Below, piece by piece: positions 6,452 to 10,357 of a stretch of 10,357 bases of DNA. Position numbers and translations under genes: made by a program. Source of the DNA: Planctomycetota bacterium. GTDB lineage: Bacteria > Planctomycetota > Planctomycetia > Pirellulales > Pirellulaceae. The notes beneath the pieces were generated by a model, which saw only the letters and a program-made list of their open reading frames with translations, made no database searches and had not been told where the DNA came from. Numbering within the stretch: position 1 is the first letter of the stretch; every line of letters starts with the position of its first letter. The stretch is taken from assembly GCA_024274855.1 (NCBI GenBank), contig JAJSAJ010000958.1, forward strand, positions 1 to 10,357. The letters are read 5' to 3'.

Positions 6452-6809
6452 GATTCATGGTCCTTGGCAAGTATGGTCTTTGGTAAACATAGTCTTTGGT
6501 AAACAGGATCGGGTACGAAGTTGTGGGAAATCGCTCGACGCATTTTATCATATTTCCACCTGCCTTGGGCCGCGGCGCCCGCTGTTGTTCGCGTGGAAAC
6601 AGGCGTGATGGGAACCAAGACACGCTGGTTTCCGGCTTTCGTGAATTCCGGCCGCCCATGTTTCAAGCGTTCATACGGTTTCGATCTTCGTTTTACGGCT
6701 CGTGGCTCGCTTCGTCCTGGACGACGCCCGACTCGTTGATGTACGATCGTAGCAAGCTTGGTTGCCATGTCGTCCTGTCGAATACTTTGTTGAATGGGGA
6801 ATGAGAAGC
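6452..6809. other. Divergent intergenic region
   Basis: It lies between the sialidase (leftward) and a Tat leader fragment (rightward). It contains the 16-base tandem repeats at 6458-6505 and GGGGA at 6796-6800 as a possible ribosome binding site. No convincing promoter hexamers, RNA gene or coding region was seen. Several open frames run through it but none shows recognisable protein features. Confidence 0.4.
6458..6505 (-). repeat. Three tandem 16-base repeats in the sialidase leader
   Basis: Three 16-base units occur at 6458-6473 (TGGTCCTTGGCAAGTA), 6474-6489 (TGGTCTTTGGTAAACA) and 6490-6505 (TAGTCTTTGGTAAACA). The last two differ at a single base; the first has drifted. On the minus strand the unit nearest the gene contains the CCAAGGACCATG that supplies the ribosome binding site region. 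Confidence 0.88.
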
Positions 6810-6954
6810 ATGAAAGACGCGAAAAAACACGATCGCAGCAGAAGGAAGTTCATTCTGGGCGCTGGAGCGTTTACAGCCGGGACCGCAACCAATTGTGTCT
6901 CTACGACGCAGGCAAGCGAGACCACGATCTATCCCTACAAGAAACTGAATGTTG
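6810..6954 (+). pseudogene. N-terminal Tat leader fragment of an exported protein
   Basis: The frame encodes MKDAKKHDRSRRKFILGAGA and continues AFTAGTATNCVSTTQASE, a clear twin-arginine signal with SRRKFI and a short hydrophobic stretch. An ATG at 6801 is in the same frame, but 6810 has better spacing from GGGGA at 6796-6800. About 14 further residues (TTIYPYKKLNVAD) follow. Then the DNA switches to a sequence whose sense lies in another frame, a receiver domain (6955-7095). The Tat gene is therefore truncated after its leader. The frame runs on to 7067 with no sensible protein. The original function cannot be told. Confidence 0.65.
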
Positions 6955-7095
6955 CCGATTATCGCCATGACCGCCAACGCGATGAAGGGAGACCAAGAAC
7001 GGCGCCTGGCGGCCGGTATGGATGGCTACGTATCGAAACCGGTGAAGCGGAAGGCACTGTTCGATGAGATCGATCGAGTGCTGGAGACGTTGTGA
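6955..7095 (+). pseudogene. C-terminal fragment of a response-regulator receiver domain
   Basis: The frame starts PIIAMTANAMKGD and continues with RRLAAGMDGYVSKPVKRKAL and LFDEIDRVLETL, ending TGA at 7093-7095. This is the strand 4 to helix 5 part of a CheY-like receiver. It has the conserved Thr of MTAN and the conserved Lys of SKP, and is typical of receivers attached to hybrid histidine kinases. The phosphoacceptor Asp and everything upstream are missing, replaced by the Tat leader fragment. An in-frame TGA lies at 6946-6948, followed by ATG at 6949. Expression as a functional domain is not possible. Confidence 0.75.
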
Positions 7096-7172
7096 CATCG
7101 GGTGATGCCGCGGCCTTGGTCCAATCGGCACATACACTCAAGGACCTGATCGAGTACAATGAGGCGTGTTGA
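7092..7172 (+). pseudogene. Fragment of an HPt phosphotransfer domain
   Basis: In a frame different from the receiver, the DNA reads SGDAAALVQSAHTLKDLIEY before TGA at 7170-7172. AHTLK with a preceding acidic, alanine-rich helix is the signature of HPt domains, where the His (codon 7131-7133) receives phosphate. HPt often follows receivers in hybrid kinases, so this is probably the same dead gene with an internal deletion and frame change. It ends four bases before the stop codon of the convergent deacetylase gene. Confidence 0.55.
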
Positions 7173-7176
7173 TGGG

Positions 7177-8697
7177 CTAATCCTTCCTCTCATCGACTTG
7201 CACATGCTCGGCCACATAGCGATACGAGTACAGCCATCCGTTGGCTACGTACCACAGGTCGCGCCGGTTAGCCACGTGCGCCAGGTGTTGCATCAGACTG
7301 GAGCCCTGTCGGCCGTCGATACCGTCGCGTGTGTCGTGGATCACGCTGTTTTCATATCGGTCCGCGTGCCACATGGCGTAGAAGATGCCGCCCGACGCGA
7401 CAACGGTGTCGAACGCGCGATTCAATAATTCGACGTCCTTTGCATAGTACCTTCCCGCTGGATGCCGCGATTGGAAGACCGAGTCATACGAAACTGTCTG
7501 CAGACCGCCGATACCGAAGTAACCGTGGCCGACGTTCCATGGCACGTAGACGGTGCTGGACGGATTGTCGTGCCGATTCCAGGCTCGTAAGAAAAGGAAT
7601 GCATCGCCAGCCGTCTGCTCCACGTCCGCATCTTCGTAGCCACAGGGCAGAATGAACGTGAACACATGCTGGCCGTACGGTATTTCTTCCAAGTGCGCAA
7701 GGATATCGTCCCGGCAACCGAGAATCTCCGTTTCATATCCGGAAACCAAGTACTTGGTGCGGTTGCACGGATGCGTCGCCGTGTGAACCGCCGGTTCCCA
7801 GCTGAATTGTTCCCGACTCAGTTCCTCCTGCATTCGCTGCCACATTGCGGGTCGATCCACGGCCCGGCTGTTGACGGCGATGGTCACGGGTATGTGAAAT
7901 GTCCGGCACGCGTGCACAGCGGCTTGGTACTTATCGGACGCGTCGTTCGCCATGCCCTTCCAGGCGGCGCCCGGGTGCGAACTGGTGCGTCTTCCCCAGT
8001 TGTCGTTGGACAGCGTGTAAGCGGCTTTCCGGTTGTCGTAGTACTTGGCAACGACATCGAATTTGACCGATGGTACGTTCGCAAACTCTAGCTGGATCGT
8101 ATTGGCCGCACCGAATCCGACCGAAACATATGCTTTTCGCGCAATCCGATCGAACCGCACACACGCCGTGCCGTTGAAAGAGTCGGCTGGTGTTTTCTCT
8201 TCCAGCAGTTCCCACTGTGCGGACGGGCTATCGCGCGACCAGACTCTCGCATCGGCCGGAATATCGGGTAGATGAAACGCGTAGGTGACCGGATACTGAA
8301 ATCCCCACTTTTTCCATGCAGCTCGCTCGATAGAAACCGAAAAACGATGTCGCTGTCGCTTTGATGCGGGACCGTCTGCTTGCTCGCCTCGGAGCCTGGC
8401 CACCAGTTCATCGGCGTGCCGACAAGCTTGAGCTGCCAGTTTTTCACAGTGGTCTGTCAGATATGAACGGGCCGCTTCCGGGTCGCGTTTCCACAATTCG
8501 AGCGACTTTTTCTCTACGGCCTGTTGGTCTTGAAACACTTGTTGTTCGAAAGCCTTCCAGACTAAACGCACGATCCCAATTCGGTGATCGTAATCTTCCT
8601 GGACTGTGTCTTGAAGCGTCTTGAACTTCCACCAAGCTAGACGTAGATTCGGCTTGAACGTTCCCTGGGGCGGGTTGAAATGATGTTCCAGACTCAT
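7177..8697 (-). CDS. 3' half of a C69 dipeptidase / polysaccharide deacetylase-like fusion, separated by a nonsense codon
   Basis: 506 residues from the first ATG; the frame is open to the TGA at 8812-8814. Residues 1-105 are the C-terminal end of a C69 peptidase (AWWKFKTLQD, VWKAFEQQVF, DPEAARSYLTDHC). The 38 codons upstream (8811-8698) also fit C69: YWRATAQPSTSVLTPWYIGI. Residues 118-205 are a beta domain (FQYPVTYAFHLPDIP, ARKAYVSVGF) like those preceding planctomycete and Bacteroidetes deacetylases. Residues 225-445 resemble a CE4-type deacetylase. AYTLSNDNWG (226-235) occupies the usual acidic metal motif position, HTATH (305-309) is the zinc histidine pair, LPCGYEDAD is at 350-358 and MWHA at 442-445. 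The changed first motif makes catalysis uncertain. Independent translation from 8697 would lack a signal peptide and the C69 active site. Confidence 0.75.
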   Translation of the reverse strand: MSLEHHFNPPQGTFKPNLRLAWWKFKTLQDTVQEDYDHRIGIVRLVWKAFEQQVFQDQQAVEKKSLELWKRDPEAARSYLTDHCEKLAAQACRHADELVARLRGEQADGPASKRQRHRFSVSIERAAWKKWGFQYPVTYAFHLPDIPADARVWSRDSPSAQWELLEEKTPADSFNGTACVRFDRIARKAYVSVGFGAANTIQLEFANVPSVKFDVVAKYYDNRKAAYTLSNDNWGRRTSSHPGAAWKGMANDASDKYQAAVHACRTFHIPVTIAVNSRAVDRPAMWQRMQEELSREQFSWEPAVHTATHPCNRTKYLVSGYETEILGCRDDILAHLEEIPYGQHVFTFILPCGYEDADVEQTAGDAFLFLRAWNRHDNPSSTVYVPWNVGHGYFGIGGLQTVSYDSVFQSRHPAGRYYAKDVELLNRAFDTVVASGGIFYAMWHADRYENSVIHDTRDGIDGRQGSSLMQHLAHVANRRDLWYVANGWLYSYRYVAEHVQVDERKD

Positions 8698-8811
8698 TTG
8701 CGTTTCGATGTCACACTTGCGGTAGTAGTTCTCCGGCGTCTTGGTAATGCCGATGTACCAGGGCGTCAGTACGCTTGTGGAAGGTTGGGCCGTGGCACGC
8801 CAGTAGACGCA

Positions 8812-9819
8812 TCAGATCCCACTGGGCATGCCGCTGCGCAGCTGGAACACGGCACCCTCTTGCGTGACGGGATTGCTCAGCGGATTGGGCGTCTCGGTGT
8901 TGCGAATGATCGCTGCCACCGCAGCCACGGTCATCATTGTCTTTGGGAGGATTCCCAACGGCGGTGGTTGGTTTGGCGGCCAGGAACTCTGTCTTGCGGC
9001 GACCAGATTCCTACCTCGCCAGCGGCGTATGTCCGGGGCGTTCTGCCGGTCGGCTCGGTAGACGTTACGAAAGCTGAACGGTTGCCCGCCTTTGGGATCG
9101 AACCAGCCTCGTTGCGTGGCGTAGTCGATCAGATCGGGCGAAGCCAGAAAGTTTTTGCTGTCCTCCAAATCCACTTGGCCGATGATGTAGATGTTCGGCA
9201 AGATCACGACTACATTGTCCGGCACGCGTTGCGCCACCCAACGCCGCCCACGAACGGCGGCGAACAGCCACGCTTCGGTCGAGTCCGCGATGACGTACGT
9301 TCGTCCCGAATCGTAATACCCGAACTGCTCGACCAGTTGGCCGGCCAGCTCAACACCTTGGTGGGCGGTCCGAGCCCGTTCGGCCACGAGACGCCGAAGC
9401 ATATACCCGATGCCGCCTTGGCGGATCTCGCCGCGCTGGACCAGTGCGTCGTAGCCATCTTCCCTGGAGGGGCATCCATCGCTGACGACCGCCACCCCCC
9501 ATTCGTTAACATAGGCATCGCTGTTTTCCAGGCCCGGGTTCTCCGTCCACAAAAAGGCCCACGTTTCGGGCACTTGCGGCAGGGATCCTCCGCGCCGAAG
9601 TCGGACGACTGCGCCGTCCGGATACTGGCGCCGCGGAACACGGCGCCAGTTCAGTATCCGCCGGCCCCCATTCTGCTCGTTGTGCCCGACCAGTACCGAG
9701 CCGTCGGCCGAAGCGGACCGGCCCACGACCACGGCATAACACCCGCGAACTTGCAATTGTTGTGAGAGGGAAACGGTCAGTGCCAAAACGGTGGCAGCAG
9801 TCAGAAACAACCGGCACAT
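8812..9819 (-). CDS. N-terminal two thirds of a secreted C69 (U34) dipeptidase, ended by a premature TGA
   Basis: 335 residues. The start at 9819 has GGGAG (complement of 9828-9832) eight bases upstream. The longer upstream frame lacks such a site. Residues 1-26 are a signal peptide, and Cys27 in RGCYAVVVGRSASADGS is the N-terminal nucleophile exposed by processing, as expected for Ntn hydrolases of family C69. GHNEQNGG, ENSDAYVNEWGVAVVSDGC, the GYMLRRLVAERA helix, YVIADSTEAWLFA and VVILPNIYIIGQ follow the family order. The sequence ends FQLRSGMPSGI at TGA 8812-8814. C69 proteins continue past this point, and the same frame does go on with CVYWRATAQPSTSV. The stop is therefore a nonsense change (GGA to TGA is the simplest), recoding, or a sequencing error. 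Without the C-terminal part the enzyme is probably inactive. Confidence 0.85.
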   Translation of the reverse strand: MCRLFLTAATVLALTVSLSQQLQVRGCYAVVVGRSASADGSVLVGHNEQNGGRRILNWRRVPRRQYPDGAVVRLRRGGSLPQVPETWAFLWTENPGLENSDAYVNEWGVAVVSDGCPSREDGYDALVQRGEIRQGGIGYMLRRLVAERARTAHQGVELAGQLVEQFGYYDSGRTYVIADSTEAWLFAAVRGRRWVAQRVPDNVVVILPNIYIIGQVDLEDSKNFLASPDLIDYATQRGWFDPKGGQPFSFRNVYRADRQNAPDIRRWRGRNLVAARQSSWPPNQPPPLGILPKTMMTVAAVAAIIRNTETPNPLSNPVTQEGAVFQLRSGMPSGI

Positions 9820-9923
9820 AAAGATATCTCCCGTATTAGTACTGGGGGCAACTCTTGACACCTGGCAATCGCGACCGTCCGCGGTACGTTTGCCTGTGTT
9901 ATACCACGAACGATCCGCCGGGT

Positions 9924-10125
9924 GTGGAATACGCATACGCCGTCTACCATGTTACGGTCCGAGGTAACGAGCGCAAGGCAAAGGTGGCAGCCGACTACGG
10001 CTATCGTGACGGCAGCGGTATTCACCGCGTGGTTCAGCATTTGTAGGAAAAGGCCCAGGACGATCCAGCCGTTGGGTGTTGTTTCAAGGCACTTGCTGAG
10101 GAAATGTGCCTCTTCCGGAGAATGA
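9924..10125 (+). pseudogene. Decayed REP-associated (Y1, RAYT-type) transposase
   Basis: The start matches the N-terminus of REP-associated tyrosine transposases: VEYAYAVYHVTVRGNERK, compared with the usual IEYxGAVYHVTxRGNER. Directly after it, in the same frame, comes the C-terminal region (VAADYGYRDGSGIHRVVQHL). The whole catalytic middle, with the HUH pair and the tyrosine, is missing. An in-frame TAG at 10044-10046 follows, after which family-like sequence continues (EKAQDDPAV, FKALAEEM). This is therefore a relic with a large in-frame deletion and a stop. The normal start region is also lost. Two adjacent inverted repeats downstream may belong to it. Confidence 0.65.
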
Positions 10126-10234
10126 GTGGGTTGGATTTACGGTCGCGGAGCGTTTGGCCCTTGTTTCTAGGTGTTTTTGCGTGTTTTGAGGGTTGTACAA
10201 TCTCGATGTCGAATTATTTTCTACTCTCAGGAGG

Positions 10235-10264
10235 CACCGAACCAACTGAATAGTGGGTTCCGTG
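10235..10264. repeat. Imperfect hairpin downstream of the transposase relic
   Basis: CAC-GAACC-ACT (10235-10247) pairs with AGT-GGTTC-GTG (10252-10264) around the loop GAAT, with two single-base mismatches. It sits directly next to a longer inverted repeat at 10266-10343. Confidence 0.6.
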
Positions 10265-10265
10265 A

Positions 10266-10343
10266 GCCCCTTCCGCCTTCGCCTTCGCATCGGCCCTCGC
10301 CCAGCGTTTCTGGGGGCGATGCGAAGGTGATGGTGGTAGGGGC
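10266..10343. repeat. 27-base inverted repeat, REP/BIME-like
   Basis: 10266-10292 and 10317-10343 are reverse complements at 23 of 27 positions, including an exact CCTTCGCATCG / CGATGCGAAGG pair next to the spacer. The 24-base spacer itself contains a shorter C/G-rich stem (GCCCAG and CTGGGG around CGTTT). The position just after a REP-associated transposase relic suggests a REP or BIME-type element; the window ends soon after. The region 10126-10234 shows nothing else. Confidence 0.65.
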
Positions 10344-10357
10344 GGCCCCTTTCGTCG

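Noticed and set aside
5693..6608. Overlapping plus-strand frames opposite the sialidase
   Set aside because: The sense strand has five Asp-boxes and a signal peptide; the opposite frames have no recognisable features.
8680..9765. 361-residue plus-strand frame across the C69 gene
   Set aside because: It is antisense to a well-supported C69 sequence; GC-rich codon bias creates such mirror frames.

Overview
The window most likely comes from a planctomycete of the Pirellulales type. This is inferred from gene style, not from a marker gene. The pointers are a Tat-exported Gfo/Idh/MocA oxidoreductase, a secreted LamG protein, an Asp-box sialidase, a deacetylase domain of a kind I associate with planctomycetes and Bacteroidetes, loose gene spacing, and hybrid-kinase and REP-transposase debris. 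No rRNA, tRNA or CRISPR array was seen.

Layout. 1-183 is the end of an unidentified gene, followed 29 bases later by the Tat-type oxidoreductase (213-1559, +). A secreted LamG protein (1904-2749, -) converges on it. 2750-3980 is gene-poor. It holds a tandem pair of 68-base repeats (2959-3094), one doubtful ORF, and the leader of a porin-like gene. That gene (3981-5101, +) is split by a 279-base non-autonomous palindromic element (4224-4502) flanked by an 8-base duplication, ATTTTTTT. Removing the element plus one duplication copy restores the reading frame exactly. A sialidase-like exoenzyme (5321-6451, -) is translationally coupled by an ATGA overlap to a downstream gene that is cut off where it meets the porin 3' end. 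6801-7172 is a scrap yard: a Tat leader joined to the end of a response-regulator receiver and then to part of an HPt domain. 7177-9819 (-) is one long frame encoding a C69 dipeptidase fused to a polysaccharide-deacetylase-like module, interrupted by a single in-frame TGA at 8812-8814. The right end carries a decayed REP-associated (Y1) transposase and two adjacent inverted repeats.

The intact genes suggest outer-surface or periplasmic handling of glycans and peptides: sugar oxidoreductase, sialidase, lectin-like domain, deacetylase and dipeptidase. At least five genes in 10 kb are broken or truncated, which indicates a low-constraint, rearranging region.

The most interesting object is the palindromic element and its hairpin family. 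Four hairpins share a CTTGT-type pentaloop. One has a different stem sequence that is still fully paired. They occur both inside the inserted element and as a free-standing tandem pair about 1.2 kb away. I could not run database searches, so novelty is unverified.
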